DNA of 64,000 bases from Apostichopus japonicus (Eukaryota; Echinodermata; Holothuroidea; Aspidochirotida; Stichopodidae), in contig NC_092572.1 of assembly GCF_037975245.1 (NCBI RefSeq), positions 5,855,001 to 5,919,000 of the forward strand, written 5' to 3'. Shown piece by piece: positions 21,387 through 31,832 of the stretch (positions are counted from its first letter, which is position 1; every line of letters starts with the position of its first letter). Made by a program: the position numbers and the translations under genes. Below the pieces are notes generated by a model, which saw nothing but the letters and a program-made list of their open reading frames with translations, was not told the DNA's origin and did not search any database.

Positions 21387-22628
21387 TTTTTTTTGTCTGG
21401 TCCTCATCGTCAGTTGGGCTCGGTAAAGGGGGCTCTGGTGTGAGTGTCCAAACCGACGTTGCAGGGTCGAAACAATTTCGGAAAAATCAGACTTTCTTTC
21501 CGATGGAATCTCGGTCAAAATTTCCAGAGCGTCTCCCTTGAGACTCGCTCTTAGGAAAGAGGCCTTGGCCGCATGTGACCAATCGTTTATTTCAGCCACA
21601 CTCTCGAAATGAGACAAATAGTCCTCCCATACCTGGCTGCCATCAAATTTCTCCGGGAGCATCAATGGTTTCTGTGTACGATACTGTACCCCGGAGTGTG
21701 GGGGATATCTATCAGAGTTTCGAAGAATTCGTTCCGACCTTGTACGTTCAGGACCTGGGGTATTTTGTCTGCGCTGCCCTCGGTCGAGTGATGGCTGGTT
21801 CTCGCTTCTCCTCGTGTCTTCTTCCTGATTTTCACAGCGAAATCTCCCAGGATTAGCAGGCTGGCTCACATCCGGTTGGTGTTGCGCCTGCCCAGTGGAA
21901 TCAACACCCCACTGGTACTCATGGAACTTCGGTGTAGACTCAAACGGGAAGTTCTTGCCTGTCTCGCCACCCTGGGAATCGTAACGAACATATGGCTTCT
22001 GTAAACAAGGTTGCTGAGCTTCGTTAGATGTTGTCCGTTCCGGCAACATATGACTGAGAGCCGGTCGGTCTCGGTCACGATGCCCGGAACCTGGCATCGA
22101 ATGTGTATCAACAACATTCGAGTTCTCCTTGGAAGACCGTCTATATCGCGGAGTTGTTTGGTGTAATCGTTGGGTACTGAATACGGGCTGTGACTCCACA
22201 TCATATATGTCCTCAAGAAACTGCCGTCCGTTCTCAGCACTCCCCGCTAGCATAGTATCTGTCCTCTTGTTATCTCTGTGATGACCCGTCATCTCTGAGT
22301 TATTACCGAGCATGGGTTCCGAACCGGAATGAGACTCTCTATCCCGATAAACATACAGATGATCCCGACGAAACCCCTCATCTTTATCGGAGTGGAAACC
22401 ACGTGGAGGCTGTGTACCCCTCAGATTCCTGTCTTCTTTCGGTATCCCAGGGGGTAATGGAAAGTTCAAATAACTTGATTCGTGAGAATCAGAGACACGT
22501 ACCCCTGTTTCCGTAAGGCGCTCTCGAATATCTGGCAGAAGTTTCTCACACTCCTTCTTCAAGTATTCTATCCGTCGTGCAATTCCATCTCCACCAGTCG
22601 GTAAATTCGTAGCTCCAGCTTCTGCCAT
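21321..22628 (-). CDS. gag: Gypsy gag, N-terminal and capsid-like part
   Basis: The first ATG is at 22626-22628, 27 nt after the PBS. A GTG nine bases earlier only extends the open frame and is not needed. The N-terminal third is Ser/Arg/Gln-rich and poorly conserved. The capsid-like part around LPEKFDGSQVWEDYLSHFE and the following Trp/Leu helices match retrotransposon gag proteins. At a run of eight A (21387-21394, plus-strand T) the register changes, so the last residues of this frame are aberrant and true gag continues in the neighbouring frame to 20855. The homopolymer makes either a real mutation or a read error plausible. Confidence 0.88.
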   Translation of the reverse strand: MAEAGATNLPTGGDGIARRIEYLKKECEKLLPDIRERLTETGVRVSDSHESSYLNFPLPPGIPKEDRNLRGTQPPRGFHSDKDEGFRRDHLYVYRDRESHSGSEPMLGNNSEMTGHHRDNKRTDTMLAGSAENGRQFLEDIYDVESQPVFSTQRLHQTTPRYRRSSKENSNVVDTHSMPGSGHRDRDRPALSHMLPERTTSNEAQQPCLQKPYVRYDSQGGETGKNFPFESTPKFHEYQWGVDSTGQAQHQPDVSQPANPGRFRCENQEEDTRRSENQPSLDRGQRRQNTPGPERTRSERILRNSDRYPPHSGVQYRTQKPLMLPEKFDGSQVWEDYLSHFESVAEINDWSHAAKASFLRASLKGDALEILTEIPSERKSDFSEIVSTLQRRFGHSHQSPLYRAQLTMRTRQKKRICAAARPSHEKIGQQGISVS

Positions 22629-22654
22629 GACGCTCACCCTCTTCGTGTTTATTT

Positions 22655-22672
22655 ATCCCACCGCTGCCACCA
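22655..22672 (-). promoter_or_regulatory. Primer-binding site, tRNA-Leu
   Basis: One base inside the 5' LTR the sense strand reads TGGTGGCAGCGGTGGGAT. This is an 18-nt complement to the 3' end of the animal tRNA-Leu class ending ATCCCACCGCTGCCA plus CCA. It fixes the element's direction and its 5' LTR. Confidence 0.9.
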
Positions 22673-22673
22673 C

Positions 22674-23394
22674 TGTAACGATTATTCTTTCCAAGGTAGC
22701 GTAGGTCGTCAGCTCGGGATCCTTGGCCGTAGATGTTGTATTTTGATAGGCCACGAATAACACAGTTAATGAAGAAGACGAGCGACACGACAGAAGACAC
22801 AACACGTATTTTAACGTTCTGGAAATCTCTTATCAGCCTTCTGAGTACAGAGCTACAGTCGACTGTATCAAAAGCAAACGATATAAAAAAACCTCGAACT
22901 AACACAACTACAAATTAACATCTAACCAACGAAACAACCTACTCCTAAAAACAACATAACCTCACTACTCAAACTACAACTGTGTACTACTCAAACTACA
23001 ACTCTGTACTGAACGACGTGCACATCGTTCCTCCTTATAACTATGCCCCGAACAATAGGTTGGAATGCATGGGGCATTCATGTAAACTGCTAAACCCTAT
23101 TGATAGGATATACATGTAAATTCGTTACTATTCAAAAGAGATTACCCCACAGCTCCCATTCAGATGCATAGTGATAAGAGAGCATACAATGGCGCCTGTC
23201 ACCATGGAGAGAAAACAACCGCCGCCACGAATGCAACACTAGGCTACACCTGGCGGAAGTTCCTCCCCATGGGGACAAAGCCTAATATAGTGATCCACGT
23301 GCGTACAGCCGGCTCGGGTGTCTCAAAACAAAGCCCCAGCATACCAAACGCTCACACGCTCCCGCACGACACGACACGGTCGGCCAGCGTTACA
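22674..23394 (-). repeat. 5' LTR of gypsy element
   Basis: 721 bp, near-identical to 14641-15362. It is the 5' LTR because the PBS and gag follow it on the minus strand. Confidence 0.97.
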
Positions 23395-23539
23395 ATATTA
23401 TTACTTTAGCAAAATAAATGATACTCTTTTTTCTTCACTTTTCTTCTTAGGCAATGGTTGGTAATTTAGATGTTCAACAGCCTCGACAACTGGTAATGCA
23501 ACTGCTTGAAACCCATCCTGCACTCTTTTTGGATATATG

Positions 23540-24130
23540 TACACACAACATCTCAAGAAGTAAAAGTTGCTTGAATTCAAACTTGGTATATAGGTAGTCT
23601 TTGAAGAGTAGATGATTCTTATTGTTTTGCATCAAGTTTAAAGGTCATTTGAGGTCAACATTTGAAATCTGTGTAAAAACAGTATCTCAAGAAGTGCTAG
23701 TTGGTTTGACATCCAACTTGCTATGTAGATAGCGCTTGATAAGTAGATGAACCCTATTATTTTTCATGGAGGTTAACGGTCATTATAGGTCAAGAGATGT
23801 TCAACTCTTGAAAACTTATATACAATATCAAGAAGTGAAAGTTGGGTGAACTTCAAACTAGCTATATTGGTGGCCCTTGGTGAGAAGGTAAAACATTTTG
23901 TTAACCATGAAGGTCATTTTGAGGACAATAGTTCATATCCCAAGAAGTGAAATTTGGTTTCATGGCAAATGTTGATAACACTCGGTGGGTAGATAATCCC
24001 ATTGTTATGCTTATGGCCATTAGTGTTAATGCCATATCTCAAGAAGAGGAGTTGGTTAACTGTTACATATGTAGCCCCTGGAGAGTAATTGATTGCTATT
24101 GTTTTCCATAGGTCAAAATGAACTTGGGTC
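23540..24130. repeat. Diverged tandem repeat, ~110-140 bp units
   Basis: CTCAAGAAGT-like anchors recur near 23553, 23687, 23826, 23938 and 24036, each followed by a similar sequence (GTTGGNTTGACNTCCAACT-like, then AGTAGATGA-like). The units have diverged strongly. Non-coding. Confidence 0.65.
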
Positions 24131-24689
24131 AAAGATATTCTCTATTTCCTTGACTTAATCATTCACTTGTATTCAGTTCTTTATTTCTTGATCAGTTGTA
24201 TTCCTTGCCAAATATAGACTTGTTTTCACTATCATCTAAGATTATAGACATGTTATTAGTATTACATTTTCTTTTTGTGAAAGACGTGATCACGGTTTTT
24301 CTCTATTTGTCTGTGTTCCTTAACTTTACCATTCAGGGCTTTGAATAAACACACAGTTTCTTTCACTGCTGTTCTTACTTCAATCTGAAAAATCTTCCAA
24401 TTTAATGTGCTAATTTATTCTGAAACATGGACATTAATAAGCTTCAATACACATAACAAGTTAAATAAGTGTTCATTTTTTATTGATGAATGTGCTTAGA
24501 ATAAGTCTGCTGATCTTTACAACAACAAAAATTGAAAAAAAGGAATAGTTCTTCGAGTCCAAACCTGATTCCAAACTAGTACATGCATTATGTTTTAGAT
24601 CAATTGGCATGACTGATGACTATGGGAAAAGGAGCCCCGCACCCCTACCACTTTTTAAATTACTGCAAAGTTGTAGGAGACATGCAGGT

Positions 24690-24960
24690 TGCAATCACTC
24701 CAACCTCCCCCACCCCCAAATAATATTACTTGCTGAAGTGAGGAAGATTAATAGATTTGACTTATTACAAAGTAGAACTAGGCCCCATGCTGCTCTGATG
24801 GCTTGCAACAAGCTGTGCAACAACTCCATCCCACCCCCCCCCACCCAAAAAAATATGATATCACTTGCTGATGCAAGGAAGACTTATAGATTTGACTCAT
24901 TACAACAGTAGAACTTGGTCCCATCCTGCTATGATGGCTTGCAAGAAGCTGTAAAACTGA
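24690..24960. repeat. Tandem duplication of the gene's 3' end
   Basis: A unit of about 140-150 bp is repeated: a C-rich run (CCCCCACCCCCAAA), then CTTGCTGA.G.AAGGAAGA, then TAGATTTGACT.ATTACAA. The unit matches the last coding bases and stop of the exon at 24900-25173, so that exon's tail has been duplicated downstream. Confidence 0.7.
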
Positions 24961-25173
24961 TGGAGGTTGGCTCGGGCAAATTGTACCAGAGATGTGCCTT
25001 GGGTCATCCTCAGCAAGAACAACACGACAACACGACCTAATTGAGAATTGTCATCATCAAGCCTCCGTCTAAATATGTCCTTCATCAGTTGCGGAATGTA
25101 CTTGTAACTATTCTTTTCCATAACAGGAACACAGGTCCATCTGCCTGCAGACTTTGAGAAATTTCTTGTAAAC
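24900..25173 (-). CDS. Unknown two-exon gene, exon 2
   Basis: The acceptor CTTTCAG lies just above 25173. The exon joins exon 1 with the split Arg codon (AG|G) kept in frame, and ends in TAA at 24900-24902. It encodes 90 residues. I recognise no family with certainty. Two stretches, LGRVVVLFLL and FLQAIIAGWDQ, faintly resemble the BH1 (WGRIVAFF-like) and BH2 (GGWD-like) motifs of Bcl-2 proteins, but the spacing between them is shorter than usual and the canonical NWGR is missing. There is no C-terminal membrane anchor beyond the short LLL end. The gene lies inside the TTAA element. Confidence 0.55.
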
Positions 25174-26040
25174 CTGAAAGTAGAATCACAAAAATAAACT
25201 ATCACTCAGGGAGGAAAGTACTGTTTCTCAGGGGAGGAATTCAAGCAAGAAGACATTTGGCTAGGCTACGTAGAAAGAGTTAGGTACTGAAGTAACTGTA
25301 ATTTTTGATTTACGAGAGAAAATAACGATTTCAATCAAACAAACATTTTTCAAGGGAGGCAAATTGGCTAGGCTATATGGGAAGAGATATTTGTAGAAAA
25401 GGTAGAAATGAAACGAAATTCCTACAGTTATTCCACTTAGGCCCTAGGCCTACTAAATTTATTCTTTCCACATAGCCTAGCCAATATGTTTTCATCAGCT
25501 TCCTCCCTGGAAAAACGATAATTTCCTCCCCATGATTGAGGAGGTACAGAGGTAAGAAACGTTTTTAGGGGAGGAAACAAACATTATTTAGGGCATGAAA
25601 CTAACGGGAACCGCCAGAACGTAGGCCTCGTGATTTCGGCTACTGCATATGCAATCACTGCCATCATAGCCCATGCCTTGTTAAGTCTAGTGTAAAATAT
25701 CTATGCGTCGGCGTGAACGTTAGTTAGCACTGTATCAAGAACAAAAACTTGTTGCAATTTGATAAGACTATGACTGTGAAGAAAGAGTAAGAAAAGTAAG
25801 AGCGTTTAGCCTAACTGGCCTTGGTTGTGCTAGTAAATAATAGGCTAAGTACACTATACTACTAGTACTAGTAGTATTATAGACTTAGTATAGGCCCCTA
25901 TACTGGCCTAGGCTAAACTAGATACTGTAGTAATAATAGTGGAGGCAGAGGTTCGGTCTCAGTTTCTCTCACCGATAATGAGAAGTAACGTTTAATCATG
26001 TAAACAAAACCTGTAACGAACAATTATATCCTTTGCTTAC

Positions 26041-26174
26041 CTGTCGAGTAGAAGTCGAGTGACTTCTGAATCACTCTTCAGATGTAAATTCCTCTTCACT
26101 TCGCTCCATCTTTCCCATTGATTCCCGAAAGAGACACGGTGTCGTGACACTTTTTCTTCTGGGCTTTCCGCCAT
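26041..26174 (-). CDS. Unknown two-exon gene, exon 1
   Basis: The ATG is at 26172-26174 and the exon ends at a GTAAGC donor below 26041 in phase 2. It encodes about 44 residues beginning MAESPEEKVSRHRVSFGNQW. The central W-x-x-W-x-E-x-K..L-x-LKSDSEVTRLLLD segment looks like a small helical motif (W..LK...G.K.D.EVA..LLD) that I associate with transposon-linked proteins. With exon 2 it makes a 135-residue protein. It starts about 500 bp from the right end of the TTAA element, a sensible place for a transposon-borne promoter. Confidence 0.6.
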
Positions 26175-26674
26175 TTTCTCTTTTCAGGTGAAGTTAGGTT
26201 CTTCAAAAATTTATATTTCCCATTTGAGCGCTTCTTCATTGTTTTATTCTTTTGTCACTTCGTCACCAGGTTAAAGTATTGTGTGCATGTATCAATTATA
26301 CGAAACTAAATATTTTGCTAAGTACTACGTACAGTAGGCTTACGTGCGTGTACACTTTACTCACGGTAAAGACGCTGAGGGATTACCATGCCAATGACTG
26401 AGAATATTTTAAGCTCCAAGTCATACATAAACATCTCTTCACTGATTGGTTGAATTTGAATAGGCGGTTTGTAGAGCTGCATGTGATAAATACTAATGTC
26501 GATTGTGTCTGGGAGACACAATTCTCAGAATCATATAATATCCTTAATTACTTGCTAATTAACGTTCGATGTGGGGAAAAAAGTATGAGAAAGTCTTAGT
26601 TTGTCTTTTGTGATCGTATTATGATAAAAACTCGATAGACACGGAAAAATTCTGGACAAACGCAAAATGCTGCT

Positions 26675-27414
26675 TTAAAATGTGCAGTCATACCAAAGTA
26701 CTGTACTAAGTTTCTTACTTGCAAACTTTTTCGCGGTCCTTTTGACCACATGGTTCAGTCAATTTCTTTTGTGCATCATTTGTGTGTAAACTACTGTTCT
26801 TCATGCATCGTCAAAAGTAACCATTGAAGTTTGATTTTTTAATCGACATTGCTTAAAAAGTGATTTACATAGGCCTACTGTAATTTTCTTGGAGCTGGTA
26901 AATGTTGGATCAGGTTTTGAGGATTTGCGCATATGCACTGTACTGTACATAGTTGAAACCCTGAAATTCAAACAGGCATACATGTACATGCAGTACTGTG
27001 GAATTTAGCGAGAGATACAGTATACATACACACTGTAGGAACAGGGATTTTTGAAGAGTTGGTTGTTGGAATCCCTGCAAGCTCATGGAACTACTATGGC
27101 GATAAAGGAAGTAATAGGGCAAGGATAGGGGTAAAAATTGGTTGCAAGGGCAGGGTGGGTGAAAAGAGGGGGGTCGGGCCGCCCCTGTCAACAGCGAAGC
27201 TAAGGCACTGGGCCATCTGTCCATGATATTGTGTAGAACTTCACACAGTAAAGGCAGGAATACCATCGCATCTTTACAACTACACTAGTAAAAGTAGGTC
27301 ATACAATATACGCAATTGATGTTCGAAAGGGAAGCAAGCTTTTATAACAGGACTCAAACTTATTTGGGGACTTGCATCGCTGGGACACAAACTTTTTTTC
27401 TAGTAACATTGCTG
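26675..27414 (+). mobile_element. Outer repeat, copy 1, right half
   Basis: It aligns with the right half of 28899-31168 (for example ACATTGCTTAAAAA, TACTGTAATTTTC, ATGTTGGATCAG). It ends in TAACATTGCTG, complementary to the left end at 12286. It begins with the duplicated TTAA of the inserted element. Confidence 0.8.
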
Positions 27415-27429
27415 TTAAACCCCATAAGT

Positions 27430-27735
27430 ATGGCCCAAATTGTCACAAAAATATTGGGCCCCACAAGTTTGGGCCCAAAGAATGTGTCCCAAAATGCATT
27501 TGAGGTAGAAAAAATCTGGATCCACCTCGCCCTAACATGGGCCTGCCATATTTTGGGGCCCAGATGGCCTACATGTACCAGCAACCAGCAACTGTATACT
27601 AAGTGTGGATTCAATCTAACTTAAGGTTGCGGAGTTATTGCAATGTAACAAAAAAGTGCCCAAATGGTCCCAAACATATTGGGCCCCACAAAATCGGCCC
27701 AAAGAATGTTTCCCACAATGCATTTGAGGTGGAAA
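27430..27735. repeat. Direct repeat with GGGCCC palindromes
   Basis: A segment of about 80 bp at 27430-27510 recurs at 27658-27735: ATATTGGGCCCCACAA, then GGCCCAAAGAATGT and AATGCATTTGAGGT. Spacing is about 229 bp. Non-coding. Confidence 0.75.
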
Positions 27736-27749
27736 CTAGAATACTACAG

Positions 27750-28892
27750 TGGCTCAACCCTTGCATCTGTGAAAGGAAACCAATTCAGAAGACGGCTGCC
27801 ATGAGTCTATAGTACAGTGTTGTATGTATTCACTGTTTAATGAACTAAACTTAGCATACAGCGCCATGGCCAATGTGGTAAAGCACTAGTAGCTCAACAA
27901 CACAAGCGATAAGGTTACGCTGACTAGCTAATTCTGCCCTGAAAGTAATTCTAGCAAATTAGTCATGGTCAAATATCTTAGACCACTTCCCTGCTTAGAC
28001 TGTGATGGCATCAAAAATAAATTTGAGGGTAAGGGATGATACACCTTCAGGGCAACTGACACAAGTATACATGGATAAGGACCTAATTAGCATCTGAAGG
28101 ATCTGTCTTCTGATATGCAACATTTGGCTTAAAAGAATAGTCCAGGTCTTTTGTTTGTTAGAGAGGAGCATAATCTAAGCAATCTGGTGAAATTTGCATT
28201 CAATTCCTATATACCCTTTTTTGGGTATTGACATTTGACAGTTGAAATTATCTGATACTCTACCAAAAGTGAACTTGAAGCAAAGTGTGATGTCATAGTT
28301 CCCCCTGACAAGTAATGTTTTGTATTTTCTTTATTTTTCAGTCTGTTGATTTGACCTTGGATTGCTACTTTGCCAGGGTTACTAGTTTCTCTTAAGGGGA
28401 TGTGAAGTATATAAAATACCAATACCTATGGTACATTCACATTATGGATGCATCCAATTGTGGACTATAAACTGAGACGCAAATATTAAAGGAAACAAAA
28501 CATTATTTAGCAGTGTGCAACAATTACGTCACACCTGTTTGCACCAGGTTCACTTGGTATGAAAGGTGGCAACTTCAACTGTCAATATTTCAAAAACAGT
28601 ACAAAGGAATTGAATGCAAATTTCACCAGAATGAGATTATGTTCCTCTTTAATATATCAAAAAGATATTTTGACCAGGACTATTGTTTTAAATGACTTTC
28701 AGCTGTTCCACATCCTGATGAGCTTCCTCCCTCCAGATAAAGCTCACTGTCATAGCGCAAAGATTGGTAAGCAATGGAATTTTTTTAATTTATCCATGCT
28801 CCAATTTGAAGATACATCCAAGGTTCTTGCAACTTTCCTTGTTCTTACCCAAGTCAAACTGAACAATAACCTTCAACTAATGCAAACAATGC
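27750..28892. other. Non-coding stretch
   Basis: No repeat boundary or convincing exon. The long plus-strand open frame at 28559-29008 runs into the repeat's poly-T and has no domain. Confidence 0.35.
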
Positions 28893-28898
28893 ACAGTA

Positions 28899-31168
28899 CA
28901 GCATTGTTACGAACGCAGGATTCTGCGTCCGGGACGCAATATTTTGGCCAGGGACGCAAAATCTTCAAATTGCTTGCGTCCCAAGGACGCAATTTTTTTT
29001 TTTTTTGAGAAACAAATTCCAAGTATACACACTCACAACTAGGTCAACGGAAAACATAACAAAACTGTCAAAACACATTTTGGAATGAACATTATTTCTT
29101 TTCAAAAGACCACAACTTCTTCTAACAAGAAGCAAAATTTCTCCTACTCCAACAAATCATTGAATTTGTTTGAAAATAAATATATCATAACAATCAACCG
29201 CAAGGTACAGTGTTAACAAAACCCCATTACGGAGATTTTCATGCTAAAAATAGGCAATGATGCTTTTCCAAAATTCCCATGATTTGATTGGTTATAAGTT
29301 CCCATCCATTGTCTGTGAAAATTCGTGCAACTGTAGTGCTCAGTGAACACGGAGTATGTTGTTTAACAACAATTACTTGCAACTAACTTTCCCCTGTGTA
29401 CAGATAGTGAAGTTTTTGGCGGTATAGGCTATCATGTGTGTGCACTCCAATATCATAACGTTAGGCCGTGTCACATACAGTGCGCAGTGGCGTCGCCAAG
29501 GGGGGGCCAGGGGGGCACGTGCCCCCCCTGGAAAACCTAGTGCCCCCGAGTGCCCCCCCCCCATCTGAGATTTGGGTTGGTAAAAAAATATATATATATT
29601 TTGTTATATTCAACTCCCATCATCTGAGTTGGTTTTTCATAAGGACAAAGAAGCACAGTAATTCGTATTTTCTTCAATTCTATATTTGTGGACCCATATA
29701 TTAACCCTGTTGTGTAGGGGGTGCAGAGGTCATTTGAGGTCAGATGCTTGCAGGAACAAATGGTGAATGTTCACACCTGCATACTGAGCCATACTCGATG
29801 TGTGATCAAACTTTGGATTGCATGGTGAGATCCCTGATAGGAGCCAATAACGGTGCTGGAACCTGTTACATCTTAATAGATAATGGGAGAAAACGAGAAG
29901 GACAAGAAAGGAGTCGGGGGTCATGCACACATTAATTCAACAAATGTAGGTTCTATTGATAGGGTTAGGCATAATATCGACAGCATGTGGTTCATATCCT
30001 CTACAAAATTCTGCGGGTTGTTAAAATCATTACCTCAAAAATAGCAATTTCTGGAGATATCTTCAGATCGAATTTAGCATCAAATGTGGCACCATTTTGC
30101 GTCTAGCCCATCCTCCTTATGCGAAAATTTTCCACCCTCTCCCCTTAGACCCCTCCCCAAGGACGGCGATCCGTATCCACCTAAGTGGCCCCAATCAAAT
30201 ACTGGTGCCCCCCCCCTGTGCCCCCAGACTGAAAAGTCTGGTGACGCCACTGACAGTGCGTATACCTTTTGACAACGAAGAGGCTTCGTAATATTTGAAT
30301 CATTGTTTTGATCAGAAAATGTTAATGAGTCGAGACAATCTATGAATTTTGTGGGAAGCTAACATGTCTGATCCTGAACAGGATATTTCAGCTCACAGTA
30401 TGTTTCTTCTCTCTGTATTAATACAGTAGTTGCTAATGTAAAATGTGCATTCTTACCATCAGTAGTTTCTGTTGCAAAAACATTTTGCAGTCCAATAAAC
30501 CACGTGCTTCAGTAAATGTTATTTTGTCGCAACATTCGTGTGTAAACTAACTGTACTTTAGAACATTGAACTGATTTTTTTTTAAGCTACATTGCTTAAA
30601 AAACTATTTACATATACCTACTGTAATTTTCGTATAGATTATTGCTTGCAAAGAGCCAGGATTAATGTTGGATCAGATTTTAAGGATTAGCGCATGTGTA
30701 GTTGAAAATGAAGCTCGAACAGGCATGTACATGCAGTAGTACAGTTTATTGGAATTTAGCGAGAGATATGCACACTGTAGGTAATGGGATTTTTGAAGTT
30801 GTTTGTTGGAAGGTCAAAGCACGGATCTACTACGGAGTTGGCGAGTAGGGAAGTACAGTAGAAGGACGGATGAAGGAGGGGGGACTGGGGGTTAAAATGG
30901 GTTGAAACGGCAGGGTGGTCGAAGGGAGGGGCGCCCACGGCCGCCCCTGAAAATAGCGAAGTTAAGGCACTGAGCATTTCTGCCCTATATTGTGTATAAC
31001 ATTCATAAAGTATAGGCTGTGATACTACACTAGTATTAGTAACAGTAGGTCATACAATAAACGTAATTGGTTTTCGATTGGGACGCAAGCGTTTTTTTAC
31101 AGGGAGCAAACTTTTTCGGGGGCTTGCATCCCTGGGACGCAAACTTTTTTTCACTAATAACATTACTG
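28899..31168 (+). mobile_element. Outer repeat, copy 2 (carries a hAT MITE)
   Basis: The ends CAGCATTGTTA and TAACATTACTG are imperfect inverted repeats flanked by ACAGTA (28893-28898, 31169-31174), a possible 6-bp duplication. Removing the hAT guest leaves about 1.49 kb. Both ends carry GGGACGCAAA-type words. Non-coding and non-autonomous, superfamily unknown. Confidence 0.75.
29485..30252. mobile_element. hAT-type MITE (768 bp), nested
   Basis: The ends are CAGTGGCGTC and GACGCCACTG. A perfect 8-bp duplication ACAGTGCG flanks it (29477-29484, 30253-30260). C-rich and G-rich tracts lie inside both ends. No transposase. The homologous position in copy 1 of the outer repeat (near 12830-12845) is uninterrupted, confirming insertion. 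Confidence 0.93.
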
Positions 31169-31308
31169 ACAGTATATCAACACTTCAATATTGATCTACA
31201 CTTTAAGACAATGACAACATTGGTGGTTTAATAACAAAACTTACCCCATTGCTAAATTGATAATTTTAAGTGCACAGGGTAGCTGTAGGATATCTTTTGA
31301 AGACTCAC

Positions 31309-31566
31309 CTTTGTCGCAATCATGAACTATTACATCTGACTTTTCACCAGGACCAATGTCATTGGTAGCACTACAAGAGAATCCAGTTGAGGTTCCATAG
31401 GCAACACTTTCAGTGAACGTTTTGCTAGTTCCATTATTTATATTACTACTTCCGTTGAAGAATGAATATTGAGTTATGGCTGCAGGTACAGCTTCACATT
31501 CACAAGTTAATGTGACTTCTGTACAGTCTTCTCCTTTCTGTATATCCAAGGTGCACATAGGTGCAT
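31309..31566 (-). CDS. Ig-domain exon 3 of Ig-superfamily gene
   Basis: This is a 258-nt exon with acceptor TTTGTAG above 31566 and donor GTGAGTC below 31309, phase 1 at both ends. It encodes one Ig-like domain. The B-strand Cys is in VTLTCECEA and the F-strand Cys in GFSCSATNDIG, the usual ending of an I/C2-type domain. The core Trp is replaced by an aromatic (QYSFFNG). Several N-x-S/T sites are present. An open frame runs past the donor for about 20 codons, but the splice site and phase favour ending at 31309. It follows the 35092-35421 exon across a 3.5-kb intron that could hide further exons. Confidence 0.75.
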
Positions 31567-31832
31567 CTACAAAGAAAAAATATAAGTATATACTTTTACA
31601 TTACAATTAGGTAAGTACAAGGGTAAGCACCAGGTGCCTGTGTACATTAAACTGTACGTACCTCATTACTAATATATTATAATTACAATACATCATCTAA
31701 CATCATTTATTAAGATTATATAAATAAAATGTACCTTGTGCCTATGTCCCCCAACAATAGCTCAATATCTTTAAATTATTCAGGATTTATTTCCCTTGTT
31801 TTAACATAATTTGCATATATATTGAAGTTATT

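Larger units (their letters stand above)
14641..23394 (-). mobile_element. Ty3/gypsy LTR retrotransposon, minus strand (8.75 kb)
   Basis: Two direct LTRs of about 721 bp bound PBS, gag, pol in protease-RT-RNase H-integrase order, and a third ORF. Integrase downstream of RNase H places it in Ty3/gypsy. A 4-bp ATAT duplication flanks it (14637-14640, 23395-23398). By eye the LTRs differ only by a substitution and a one-base indel near 15307/23341, so the insertion is young. The coding is nevertheless broken in four places, so this copy is probably not autonomous unless some breaks are sequence errors. No envelope-like frame with a signal peptide or transmembrane segment was seen. Confidence 0.97.
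12952..26674. mobile_element. TTAA-flanked DNA transposon, interrupted by a gypsy element
   Basis: The inverted ends AGCAGCATTTTGCG and CGCAAAATGCTGCT are flanked by TTAA on both sides (12948-12951, 26675-26678). Without the gypsy insertion it is about 5 kb. It has purine-rich internal repeats (GGGGAGGAAACTAACG-like) near 13560-13930 and 25200-25610, tandem repeats at 23540-24130, and a two-exon gene at 24900-26174. I found no recognisable transposase. Assignment to piggyBac or Kolobok rests only on TTAA. The matching 558-bp MITE at 7451-8008 supports these ends. Confidence 0.75.

Noticed and set aside
12280-27420. Target duplication for the interrupted outer repeat
   Set aside because: GGGAAA on the left and TTAAAC on the right do not match; the ends may be worn or wrongly placed.
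29373-29704. Short frames rich in Pro/Gly at the hAT end
   Set aside because: They translate C/G homopolymers of the MITE.
30451-30484. Tiny Thr-Thr-Asp microexon in phase 1 on the minus strand
   Set aside because: Only 12 nt and inside a dispersed repeat; probably chance.
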